DNA of 56,238 nt, taken from positions 1-56,238 of the forward strand of contig JAFVRN010000008.1 in assembly GCA_017504265.1 (NCBI GenBank). Direction: 5' to 3'. The notes beneath the pieces are model-generated. The model ran no database searches. It saw nothing but the letters and a program-made list of their open reading frames with translations, and had not been told where the DNA came from. Made by a program: the position numbers and the translations under genes. Of this stretch, positions 34,200 to 43,601 are shown one piece after another. Within the stretch, counting starts at the first letter, position 1; each line of letters begins with the position of its first letter. Source of the stretch: Alistipes sp. (GTDB taxonomy: Bacteria > Bacteroidota > Bacteroidia > Bacteroidales > Rikenellaceae).

Positions 34200-37100
34200 A
34201 TGGGAAACAAACTTATGAAATCCCTCTTTGTTTATGCGATGATCGTGGGCGCGGCTCTCGGTTTTACAGCATGTGAGGAGGGTACGAAGGAGGTGACTAA
34301 TCCTACTGTTGAGGTTTCGGTCAGCTCATTGAATTTCTCAAACGAAGAGGATACTCAGAGTGTTGAGATTACAGCTAATGGTGACTGGAAGGTTACCGTA
34401 GATTATGTAACCGGCGAGGATTGGGTTACTGTCACTCCATCTGCCGGCAATGGTAATGCCGCTATTTCGGTATCTGTACCCCGCAATGATTCGGGTGCTA
34501 TCCGTGAGGCATCTATCAAGGTTATCGCTTTGCATCCTACGTATGGTAACTGGGATGTGAAGAAGATTAGCGTGTCGCAGTCATCAACCGATACTCCTCC
34601 CGCAGAGGAGACGTTGCTCTATGGCGACAACTTCGACGGTGCTAAGGCCGAGAAGGGCGAGTATTGGCCTTATCCCAAGGATTTCCCTCAGTTTGCTAAT
34701 GCCGAGGGTCCTGCTGCAGCTGACGTAACCTATGAGGGTTCGGGTGTTACTGTTCGCGCTAATTCCGAGTCTAACGGTAGCTATTCAGACTATGCAGGTT
34801 CGGGTGTAAATAACATATTCTTCGGTAAGAGTGCCTATTTCCAGATTAATGGTATTGCTCTTACTGCAGAGCAGACAAACCTTAAGCTCACTTTCGGTAC
34901 TGAGAAGTATTCGCAGGATAACGGTAGCTTGTTCAAGAACGAAGAGTTCCACGTATATCTCTCGGCCGATGGTCAGAAGTGGACTGAGATAGAGTACACC
35001 TTCGCAGGCGAGGCTGAGGGTCGCTGGAATGTGGCTACTGCCAACTTTACACTAAAGGAGGCTCCTGCGTCGTTGAGCATCAAGTTTGCTGCCGATGTTG
35101 CAAGCTCATACCGTCTCGATGACGTTAAGCTCTTTACGGGTAATGGTGGCCAGGAGGTTGATTTGGCTGCCGGCAATGCAGGTGGTGGCGGTGGCGACAC
35201 TCCAGGTGGCGAAGTTCCGGCAGATGCTGTTGAGGCTACTGTTGCCGAGTTCTTGGCTGCTGCCGAGGATGCTACGGTATATCTTCTTACTGGTAAGATT
35301 ACACGTGTTGCCAACACACAGTGGGGTAACTTCGACCTTACCGATGATACAGGCACTGTTTATATCTATGGTCTTCTCTCTCCTACGGGTGAGGAAAAAG
35401 TGCAGTGGGCTGCTGCCGGCCTCAAAGAGGGTGACACTATCACCGTTTACGGTAAGCGTACTTCGTATAATGATACGCCTCAGATGGCTGATGCCGTATA
35501 TGTATCGCACGAGGTAGGTACAGGTGGTGGTAATGAAGGTGGCGAGGAGCCTGTGACACCTGCCGAGGGCGAGTACGCATCAGATGTCGCTTTTGTATGC
35601 TCTGCGGATGATTCTGAGAATGCAGTCTATACCCACGGTGATACAATGATTGGTAGCGAGGCTGTTACCGGCTTTAAGCTCGGTACGTCTAAGAAGGCAG
35701 GTGTCTTCACCTCACAGGAGGTAGGCGTTTCCGGCGATAAGTATCTCAACTTCTACGCCGTTGCTTGGAAGGGTAAGAGTGCTACTATCTATTTCAAGGT
35801 TGATGGCGGTGCTGTTCAGTCACAGACGCTTGTAGCTAACGATGGTGCAACGGGTCTTCCTCCATATACGGCTCTATCATTCGCTACTACCGACCACTAC
35901 TCATTCAAACTAACAGGCCTGACAGCTTCATCGAAGATTCTCTTCTCAACAAGCGAGAACTTCGATACGGCCGAGTCTACGGATGCACGTGCTATCGTTT
36001 GTGGTGTCAAGCTCACTGATCAGCCTCTCGGCGACGAGGGCGGCAACGAAGGTGGCAACGAGGACGATAAGCCTGCCGAGCATAAGAAGGTTACAGTTAA
36101 GGAGTTCAAGGAGGCTGCCGAGGATGATACCCTCTACGAGCTTACAGGTACTATCTCGAATGTTATAGACGAGGAGTATGGCGACTTCGACCTTACCGAT
36201 GCAACAGGTACGGTTGCTATCCGTGGTCTTCTTACACCCGATGGTAAGTCTAAGACGCAGTGGAAGGCTGCCGGCTTGAAGGCAGGCGACACTATCACAC
36301 TCTATGGTAATCGTGCTACATACCGTGGCGAGGCTCGTATGAATGATGCTACTTATGTATCACACGAGGCCGGCAAGGTTGAGGATGACGAGCCTGTTGA
36401 GACCGTTAAGGCCACCATACGTGAGTTTAAGGCTGCCAAGGAGGATGACACTTTGTATGAGCTTACAGGTGAGATTACAAGGGTTGTAGACGATACCTAT
36501 GGCAACTTCAATATAGCCGATGAGACAGGTGAGGTATATATCTTTGGTCTTCTTACCCCTAATGGCGAGGAGGGCAAGCAGTGGAAGGCTGCCGGCTTGA
36601 AGCTTGGTGACACTATCACACTCTATGGTAAGCGTGCATCATCACCAAACAACCAGCCTCAGATGGTCGATGCGACATACGTATCGCATGTTGCAGGCAC
36701 CGAGGGTGGCGGTGAGGATGACGAGAAGGAGGCTACTCTTGCTGTTAATCCCACATCGTTGAACTTCACAGCTGCCGGTGGTACTGCTACCATCACGGCT
36801 ACTTTGACTAACTCGGATGAGACTATCACTGCCGAGTCGAGCAACGCTACTCAGTTTGCAGTGTCGGTAAGCGGTACTACAATTACCGTTACTGCTGCTG
36901 CCAACACAGCTACAACTGCTATGAATGCGACTATCACTGTTAAGGCGGGTACATTGAGCCAGACGGTATCTGTTACCCAGGCCGCAGCCGAGCAGCAGGG
37001 TGGCGAGGATGAGGAGTCATCGATTGCTGCTGCTCTCGAAAGCGAGGAGGGTGCATCAGTCGAGGCTACCGGTACGGTAATGGCGATGTGTACTAAAGGT

Positions 37101-38288
37101 TTTATTATCTCGGATAGTGTAGCATCAATTTATGTCTATACAGATTCTAAGCCTACGGTAGCCGTCGGTAATAAGGTTACAGTTAAGGGTACGTTTGCTA
37201 ACCACTATGGCACACTTCAGATTGCTACGCCTGAGATAGTGTCGAATGATAATTCAACAGCTAAGCCTACATATCCTACTCCTGTTGATTTAACATCGCA
37301 GAGCGCATACGATGCATATCAGACATTTGATGTAAATAATCCTTCAACATTCCCATTTGTAAAGATTCAGGGTACGTTATCTAAAGATCGATATATTACT
37401 GTTGGTTCATCAACCAAGCAGTCAATGTTTAATTACTCTGTTAATGACTACTCGGCTCTTAATGGTGCTGTGCTTACTACAACAGCTTATATTATAGGTT
37501 ATCACTCGACCAACAAATATTATCAGTTGATTGAGGTAAGTGTTGAGGCTGAGCCTTATGTTTCGGCATCAGGTGGTGGTACTGTTGCTGCAACTGCTAC
37601 ATCTACAAGTATCGCTATCAAGTCGAATGTCGCTTGGAGTGTTACTTGTGATGCAAGCTGGGTTAAGTCGTATACAAAATCGGGCAATCTCGATGGCACA
37701 ATCGCTGTTGCCTTTGATGCGAACTCTACGACTACTGCTCGTACAGCAGAATTTGTAATTACGGGTACTGGTGTTCAGACACCTGTAAAGGTTACGGTTA
37801 CGCAGAACGCAAGTGGAACAGATGACACTAAAGGCGTTTACTCATCTATGGACTTCCTATTTGATGGAGCAACAGGTGTAGAAGGTGATTCAAATGGAAA
37901 ACTTAACAAAGGGACAAATGCATATAAGCAGTTAGCGGCTGTGGGAGGAGCAGAGTATGATGTACTTAAACTTGGTAAATCTGATCAAAACGGCTCATAC
38001 ACGACAACCGCAGTAGGCGAAACTAACGTAAATACGCTTTCGTTCTACGCTGTTGGTTGGAAGGGTAAGACCGTTAAGCTTACCGTAACAGTTGATGGCA
38101 AGGCTACAGAACTTACTTTGACGGCTAATGATGGTGCATCAAGTAATCCTACATATACTATTACATTTAATGACCAGACAGATTATTATTCGATTCCACT
38201 AACAGGTGTAACAGCTAATTCAACTATTACTTTCGAGACTGATAGTAGCGGATGTCGTGCAATTATCTGTGGTGTTCAGCTACATTAA
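34200..38288 (+). CDS. Giant surface lipoprotein with BACON and repeated OB-like domains
   Basis: The 1362-residue protein has a lipoprotein signal with Cys25 (LGFTAC). By eye the domains are: BACON (about 35-125), beta-sandwich with a Gly-rich linker (140-335), OB-like (340-439), beta module B (457-610), OB-like (626-727), OB-like (733-834), BACON (844-930), OB-like of the DUF6359 type (939-1118), BACON (1118-1204), and a second copy of module B (1210-1361). The second and third OB copies share near-identical DNA around 36258 and 36578, a sign of recent duplication. OB folds often bind nucleic acid or sugar, and BACON domains occur in surface-exposed lipoproteins. The neighbours are two secreted nucleases, so nucleic-acid binding is a reasonable guess. 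A hairpin follows the gene. Confidence 0.75.
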   Translation: MGNKLMKSLFVYAMIVGAALGFTACEEGTKEVTNPTVEVSVSSLNFSNEEDTQSVEITANGDWKVTVDYVTGEDWVTVTPSAGNGNAAISVSVPRNDSGAIREASIKVIALHPTYGNWDVKKISVSQSSTDTPPAEETLLYGDNFDGAKAEKGEYWPYPKDFPQFANAEGPAAADVTYEGSGVTVRANSESNGSYSDYAGSGVNNIFFGKSAYFQINGIALTAEQTNLKLTFGTEKYSQDNGSLFKNEEFHVYLSADGQKWTEIEYTFAGEAEGRWNVATANFTLKEAPASLSIKFAADVASSYRLDDVKLFTGNGGQEVDLAAGNAGGGGGDTPGGEVPADAVEATVAEFLAAAEDATVYLLTGKITRVANTQWGNFDLTDDTGTVYIYGLLSPTGEEKVQWAAAGLKEGDTITVYGKRTSYNDTPQMADAVYVSHEVGTGGGNEGGEEPVTPAEGEYASDVAFVCSADDSENAVYTHGDTMIGSEAVTGFKLGTSKKAGVFTSQEVGVSGDKYLNFYAVAWKGKSATIYFKVDGGAVQSQTLVANDGATGLPPYTALSFATTDHYSFKLTGLTASSKILFSTSENFDTAESTDARAIVCGVKLTDQPLGDEGGNEGGNEDDKPAEHKKVTVKEFKEAAEDDTLYELTGTISNVIDEEYGDFDLTDATGTVAIRGLLTPDGKSKTQWKAAGLKAGDTITLYGNRATYRGEARMNDATYVSHEAGKVEDDEPVETVKATIREFKAAKEDDTLYELTGEITRVVDDTYGNFNIADETGEVYIFGLLTPNGEEGKQWKAAGLKLGDTITLYGKRASSPNNQPQMVDATYVSHVAGTEGGGEDDEKEATLAVNPTSLNFTAAGGTATITATLTNSDETITAESSNATQFAVSVSGTTITVTAAANTATTAMNATITVKAGTLSQTVSVTQAAAEQQGGEDEESSIAAALESEEGASVEATGTVMAMCTKGFIISDSVASIYVYTDSKPTVAVGNKVTVKGTFANHYGTLQIATPEIVSNDNSTAKPTYPTPVDLTSQSAYDAYQTFDVNNPSTFPFVKIQGTLSKDRYITVGSSTKQSMFNYSVNDYSALNGAVLTTTAYIIGYHSTNKYYQLIEVSVEAEPYVSASGGGTVAATATSTSIAIKSNVAWSVTCDASWVKSYTKSGNLDGTIAVAFDANSTTTARTAEFVITGTGVQTPVKVTVTQNASGTDDTKGVYSSMDFLFDGATGVEGDSNGKLNKGTNAYKQLAAVGGAEYDVLKLGKSDQNGSYTTTAVGETNVNTLSFYAVGWKGKTVKLTVTVDGKATELTLTANDGASSNPTYTITFNDQTDYYSIPLTGVTANSTITFETDSSGCRAIICGVQLH

Positions 38289-38309
38289 TTCTATTTAATC
38301 ATTCAATGG

Positions 38310-38340
38310 TTATGCTTCGGGTGTATTGCCCGAAGCATAA
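38310..38340 (+). terminator. Hairpin after the large lipoprotein gene
   Basis: TTATGCTTCGGG (38310-38321) pairs perfectly with CCCGAAGCATAA (38329-38340). There is no T tract, so it may attenuate rather than stop transcription into the nuclease gene 38 bp downstream. Confidence 0.6.
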
Positions 38341-38377
38341 GCCGTTGGGTGAATTGATTTGAAAACCATACCTCTTC

Positions 38378-39565
38378 ATGTTAAGAATGTCGATTTTGAA
38401 CCTACTTATCGCCTTGCTATCTGTTGGTTGCGAGGTGGCAGGTGGTGCGGGTGTTAAGAGCGAGGCCTCAATTCCTACAACCGAAATTAAGGGTACGGCG
38501 ACAAGCTGCGCTGTGGTGCTAAGAGCGCAACAGGGTATCTCGTATTCGGCAACGGTACTCTCGGAGGGTGATTGGGCGGTATTCGCAAATGACCTGACTA
38601 CGATCAGCGATACGATGCAGATAGAGGATAAGGTCGTATACATATATTTCGACAAAAACCTGTCGGGAGGTAGTCGTGAGGCTATTGTGCAGGTGCATTT
38701 CTCGGATGGTGCAAAGTTCGAAGGCAGTTTCGTGCAGCAAAGCCACGACAGCACCATTGCCATAAGCCGAGAGTGGGCAGAGTTGCCCGTATGCAAGGTG
38801 TCGGACAACTATATCTACAATACGCACTACGGACAGCTGGGAGCAAACAACAATGCTCGTAATTACAGCTATTGCTTCGACCCAAAGGTGCGTGCCTCGC
38901 TGTGGGTGGCATATCCGCTACATAAGGCGCATACTACGGGTAGTGGCAATCGCGATAACAGCAGTTTTGGCTACGACCCTACGGTGAGTACATCGTCGCA
39001 GGCAAATCTTGGTGCAGGCTCATACAAGGGTTGGTATGATAGAGGACATCAGTTGCCGGCAGCGGATCGTAAATGCTCGCAGCAGATGATGGATCAGACC
39101 TTCTATGCTACGAATATGACACCTCAGCAATCCAACTTCAACCAAGGAGTGTGGGGCGTGCTCGAAGGCCGTGTGCGTAACATGGTGTGTGCCGATACGC
39201 TGTATGTGGTGACGGGAGCATGGTTCGGTGGCGAGCATAACTCGTCGATAGATAGCTCGACAACGGATAAAACAGGTAATAAATGTCCTACTCCCACGCA
39301 CTACTACAAGGCGTTGCTGCGCACGGCAAAGGGTAATACCGGATATAGCATAGATGAGGTGAGGGATGCCACGCAGCTACGAGCCATAGTGATATGGCTG
39401 GAGCATAGAAATACGGCAAACAATACGATGATTACTGCGGCCGACTGCATATCGGTCAAGGAGTTGGAGCGTAGGACAGGCTTCGACTTCTTCCCAATGA
39501 TAGACGACTCGATTGAGGATAAGGTGGAGAGCACCGTAGAACCTATCGTTTGGGGTATAAATTAG
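38378..39565 (+). CDS. Secreted DNA/RNA non-specific endonuclease (lipoprotein)
   Basis: The 395-residue protein has a lipoprotein signal (Cys18, LLSVGC), a short BACON-like beta domain (about 35-125) and a beta-beta-alpha-metal nuclease domain (about 135-380). The active-site DRGH is at 221-224 and the metal-binding Asn lies in NMTPQQSNFNQGVW (246-259), followed by LEG. Enzymes of this family cut single- and double-stranded DNA and RNA outside the cytoplasm. It stands between the OB/BACON lipoprotein and the EEP-fold protein. Confidence 0.88.
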   Translation: MLRMSILNLLIALLSVGCEVAGGAGVKSEASIPTTEIKGTATSCAVVLRAQQGISYSATVLSEGDWAVFANDLTTISDTMQIEDKVVYIYFDKNLSGGSREAIVQVHFSDGAKFEGSFVQQSHDSTIAISREWAELPVCKVSDNYIYNTHYGQLGANNNARNYSYCFDPKVRASLWVAYPLHKAHTTGSGNRDNSSFGYDPTVSTSSQANLGAGSYKGWYDRGHQLPAADRKCSQQMMDQTFYATNMTPQQSNFNQGVWGVLEGRVRNMVCADTLYVVTGAWFGGEHNSSIDSSTTDKTGNKCPTPTHYYKALLRTAKGNTGYSIDEVRDATQLRAIVIWLEHRNTANNTMITAADCISVKELERRTGFDFFPMIDDSIEDKVESTVEPIVWGIN

Positions 39566-39606
39566 TGAGTTGGTAGAAAACGAACATACGAAATATTATA
39601 TACATT

Positions 39607-40644
39607 ATGAAAAAACTACTTATTATACTATGTGTAGCGATGCTATCTGTGGGTGCTGTATATGCTCAGGAGAAGCCATACACCATAGTATTCTACAATC
39701 TCGAAAACTTGTTCGACATCTACGATGACCCCGAGACCAACGATGGTGAGTTTACGCCCGACGGTGTCAAACAGTGGAACGAAACAAAGTATCAGAAGAA
39801 GCTATCGAACATGGAGCGTGTGCTATTCGATATAGCCAAGATACAGCGTGACTATCCGATAGTTATCGGCGTGTCGGAGATCGAAAACCGCTCGGTATTG
39901 GAGGATCTTATCTCGCAGCCATCGTTGCGTGGTGCCAATTACCGAATATGTCACTACGACTCGCCCGATGCCCGTGGCGTAGATGTGGCATTTCTCTATC
40001 GTGCCGATGTCTTTAAGCTCGAAGGCTCAGACAACATCAAGCTTGTTGTCGAGGAGTTGCCGAACTTCCGTACACGTGACTTTGTGACGATGTGGGGTAC
40101 GATAGAAGGCGAGCCATTCTACTTCCTTGTATCGCACTGGCCATCGCGTCTTGGTGGCAAGGAGGCTTCGGCATTTAAGCGTGAGGCCTGCGCACGTCAG
40201 ATACGTGAGATAAAGGATTCGTTGTTGGCTGCGAACCCTGCAACAAAGGTCGTTGTAATGGGCGACTTCAACGACGATGCTACCGATTCGAGCATCGTAC
40301 ATACGATGGGTGCCAAGGGTAAGATTAAGGAGTTGCAGAGTGGTGATTTCTTCAATCCCTACAATCAGATGTTGCGTGCAGGTCTTGGTACGTTGGCATA
40401 TCAGGATGCGTGGAACCTCTTCGATAATATCTGTGTTACGGAGAACTTGGTAAATGCCAAGGAGGGTGAGCTGCGCCTGGTCAAGGGCGAGGGTATGAAG
40501 TATTGGGGAAATATCTTCTCTCGTCCATATATGATACAGCAGGAGGGACAGTATAAGGGCTATCCGTTGCGTACGTTTGTTACGAATAACTTCCAGAACG
40601 GATTTAGCGACCACTTCCCTGTATATATCTATATAAGTAAGTAA
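39607..40644 (+). CDS. Secreted endonuclease/exonuclease/phosphatase-fold protein
   Basis: The 345-residue protein has a cleavable signal peptide ending at about residue 21 (VGAVYAQ) and a complete EEP fold. Motifs are FYNLENLFD (29-37), the GVSEIENR metal Glu, SHWPSR, MGDFNDD and the C-terminal SDHFPVY His. It should hydrolyse phosphodiester bonds in the periplasm or outside. It lies 17 bp before the TonB-dependent transporter gene, which suggests that cutting and import are coupled. Confidence 0.88.
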   Translation: MKKLLIILCVAMLSVGAVYAQEKPYTIVFYNLENLFDIYDDPETNDGEFTPDGVKQWNETKYQKKLSNMERVLFDIAKIQRDYPIVIGVSEIENRSVLEDLISQPSLRGANYRICHYDSPDARGVDVAFLYRADVFKLEGSDNIKLVVEELPNFRTRDFVTMWGTIEGEPFYFLVSHWPSRLGGKEASAFKREACARQIREIKDSLLAANPATKVVVMGDFNDDATDSSIVHTMGAKGKIKELQSGDFFNPYNQMLRAGLGTLAYQDAWNLFDNICVTENLVNAKEGELRLVKGEGMKYWGNIFSRPYMIQQEGQYKGYPLRTFVTNNFQNGFSDHFPVYIYISK

Positions 40645-40661
40645 TATTAAACTAAATAGGT

Positions 40662-43589
40662 ATGAAGAAATTTTTACTAACAATCGCAACTATCTGTATC
40701 TCGATTGCGGTATTTGCCCAAACAGGAGGAGTAAAAGGTGTTGTTGTGTCACGTGACGGCCGTGAACCGCTTGTTGGTGTTGTTGTAGCTGTCGATGGTA
40801 CTACTATCGATGTTACCACAAATCAGGAAGGCGAGTTCATTATCGAGGGCCTTGCTGCGGGAGAGCATCAGCTTACCTTTACTGTTGCAGATTTCGAGGA
40901 ACTCAACCTTATGGTACGTGTCAAGGAGCTTGTACACGATATGCAACAGGTGGTGATGATTCCTACTACGATGATTGCTGTCGATGACTCGGCCTTTGCC
41001 GAACTCGATACCGACGTGGAGAGTGCGGGTGACTCGCAATCTATGCCGTCGTCGTTGTCGGCATCGAAGGATGTATTCAACAATATTGCATCGTACCGCT
41101 TCTCAGAGATGCGATTCAATGTGCGTGGTTACGACTCGCAATACCAGGATGTATACCTCAATGGTATACGTTTCAATGATGCTCTTACGAGCTATGGTCC
41201 GTGGTCGTTGTGGAGTGGCCTGAACGACGCTACACGTAACCAGGAGATAACCTCGGGTCTGCAAATGTCGGACTACGGTTTGGGTGGTGTGGCAGGTACT
41301 ACCAATATCAATGCCCGTGCTTCGCAACTGCGTAAAGGCTTGCGTGTAAGTGTTGTGAACTCAACGCAGCTCTATCGTTTCCGTGCTATGGTAAGCTATG
41401 CCTCGGGTGCTTTGGACAATGGCTGGTCGTACGGCTTCTCGGTATCTACGCGTCAGGGTGGTAATGGCTATGTCAATGGCGTATATTACAACGCTTATGG
41501 CTACTTTGCATCTGCCGAGAAGGTGTTTAACTCGCGTCATCGTCTGTCGGCCACGATACTCGGTGCGCCTACAACACGTGGTGCGCAGCAGGCATCGACA
41601 CAGGAGGCATACGATATGTGGGGCGATAACTACTACAACCCTAACGTAGGTTTGCAGGCAGGTGATGAACGTAATGCCCGTGTGCGCCGTATGCACGAGC
41701 CTATCGCTATGCTTAACTACAACTGGCAGATAAGCGAGAATACGTCGCTGTCGGTGGCTACCTCTGTTCGCTTCGGCTTCAATGGCTACTCGGCACTAAC
41801 GTGGTACAAGGGCGAGGATCCACGTCCGGACTACTATCGTAAGTTACCATCATACTATGGCGACCGTTTGGAGCGTCGTTTGATGCTTAATAACTTTGCC
41901 GAGGCTAATGGTCAGACACCTCCATTTTCGGAGACCGATATTGAGACCGATAAGATGAAGTTCATAGAGTACTACCAGAATTGGGATGGCTATATCGACT
42001 TCGACGGTCTTATTCAGGACAATAAGATGGGTGATGTAGATTCTCGTTATGGCGAGGGTCACCGTTCTGTGGCGATGATAGAGGAGCGTCACACCGATCA
42101 GATTGACTATAACTTCGCAGCTCAGCTCAACCATGTATTCCGTGGCGGCTCGAAACTTACGGCCGGTGTGCGTGCCCGTATCAACCGTACGGAGTATTAC
42201 AGCGAGGTTAAGGACCTTCTTGGTGGTGACTACTGGCTCGATGTCGATAAGTTCGCAGAGCGTGACTTCGGCTCGGATGTAGAGTCTTATCAGAATAATA
42301 TGTCGTACTACCGTGAACACGGCCATGCTCAGGCAGTCAAGGAGGGCGATAAGTACAACTACGACTACTATGCACACGTGCGTCAAGGTCAGCTATGGGC
42401 TATGTACGAGGTGTCGGCAGGTGGCTTTACTGCAAATATCGGTGGCGAGGTAGGCTATTCGAATATGTGGCGTGAAGGTCTTTGGGAGAAGGGTCTCTTC
42501 ATGACCTCTAAGGCAGGTGGTGACATCGGTAAAACATCGGTTGGCGACTCGGAGCATATCGAGCATCTTACATATAAGGGTAAGATAAATCTTCGCTATC
42601 AGTTCTCGGGTGCGCACTCTTTGGAGGCTAATGCCACAATAATGCAGAATGCCCCTACGTTCAACAACGCCTTTGTTTCGGCACGTACACGTAACCAGAT
42701 AACCCCTGGTCTGCGTCCCGAGAAGATTTATGGCTTCGACCTTACATATAACTTGCGTACATCGTGGATGCGCGCACGTATCTCGGCATACTACACGCAG
42801 ATGATGGACCAGTCAAAGGTTATATCGTTCTATGACGATACGCAGAGTTCGTTTACCAACTTTGCTATGTCGGGTATAGATAAGCGTTATATGGGTATCG
42901 AGCTTGGCTTAAATATCCCTATCGCGTGGGGCTTGTCGTTGAATGGCGCAGTAAGCTATGGCGATTATATATACACCTCTAATCCCGAATTTACACAGAT
43001 GATCGACAATAGTGCTACGGATGTGGTGCACAGTACGGTTTCGTGGAAGGGAATGAAGGTGGAGAGTACTCCGCAGACTGCTATTAATGTGGGTCTTAAC
43101 TTCCGTGGCCCTAAGAATTGGTTTGCATCGGTGGACTTCAACTACTACGATCGTTTGTATCTCTCTATGAACCCTATGTATCGTACACAGTATCTGGCTC
43201 AGGAGATTATGCGTATCTACGACTTCCAAAATCTCGAATCGGGACGACAGAAGCAGTATGTCGTAGATATTATCGACGGTATACGCGCTCAGGAGGAGCT
43301 GGGTAATGCCTATACGTTGAGTGCAAGTATCGGTAAGAACTGGTATATCAAGTATCGTTATACTCTTGGCTTCAGCCTGCAAGTAAACAACATACTCAAT
43401 TGCCAGACTATCCGCACAGGTGGTTACGAGCAGATGCGTCTTAACAAGATTTCCGATCCTATCATCTTCCCAAATGCCGAGGAGGGTATGTCGATTATTC
43501 AGAAGCCTACAACCTACTCGCGTTTTGACTCTAAGTACTTCTATATGAATGGTCTGAACTACTACCTTAATATCTATTTCAGATTCTAA
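40662..43589 (+). CDS. TonB-dependent transporter with N-terminal carboxypeptidase-like domain
   Basis: The 975-residue outer-membrane protein has a signal peptide (1-19), a CarboxypepD_reg-like domain (about 23-108), a plug with FNVRGYDSQYQDVYLNGIRF (about 150-170) and a large barrel ending in the YYLNIYFRF terminal strand. It is flanked by the EEP nuclease upstream and a DUF5689 lipoprotein 12 bp downstream, which may take the place of a SusD partner. Import of nucleic-acid fragments, nucleotides or phosphate is inferred from these neighbours only. Confidence 0.88.
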   Translation: MKKFLLTIATICISIAVFAQTGGVKGVVVSRDGREPLVGVVVAVDGTTIDVTTNQEGEFIIEGLAAGEHQLTFTVADFEELNLMVRVKELVHDMQQVVMIPTTMIAVDDSAFAELDTDVESAGDSQSMPSSLSASKDVFNNIASYRFSEMRFNVRGYDSQYQDVYLNGIRFNDALTSYGPWSLWSGLNDATRNQEITSGLQMSDYGLGGVAGTTNINARASQLRKGLRVSVVNSTQLYRFRAMVSYASGALDNGWSYGFSVSTRQGGNGYVNGVYYNAYGYFASAEKVFNSRHRLSATILGAPTTRGAQQASTQEAYDMWGDNYYNPNVGLQAGDERNARVRRMHEPIAMLNYNWQISENTSLSVATSVRFGFNGYSALTWYKGEDPRPDYYRKLPSYYGDRLERRLMLNNFAEANGQTPPFSETDIETDKMKFIEYYQNWDGYIDFDGLIQDNKMGDVDSRYGEGHRSVAMIEERHTDQIDYNFAAQLNHVFRGGSKLTAGVRARINRTEYYSEVKDLLGGDYWLDVDKFAERDFGSDVESYQNNMSYYREHGHAQAVKEGDKYNYDYYAHVRQGQLWAMYEVSAGGFTANIGGEVGYSNMWREGLWEKGLFMTSKAGGDIGKTSVGDSEHIEHLTYKGKINLRYQFSGAHSLEANATIMQNAPTFNNAFVSARTRNQITPGLRPEKIYGFDLTYNLRTSWMRARISAYYTQMMDQSKVISFYDDTQSSFTNFAMSGIDKRYMGIELGLNIPIAWGLSLNGAVSYGDYIYTSNPEFTQMIDNSATDVVHSTVSWKGMKVESTPQTAINVGLNFRGPKNWFASVDFNYYDRLYLSMNPMYRTQYLAQEIMRIYDFQNLESGRQKQYVVDIIDGIRAQEELGNAYTLSASIGKNWYIKYRYTLGFSLQVNNILNCQTIRTGGYEQMRLNKISDPIIFPNAEEGMSIIQKPTTYSRFDSKYFYMNGLNYYLNIYFRF

Positions 43590-43601
43590 ACGATTAACAG
43601 T

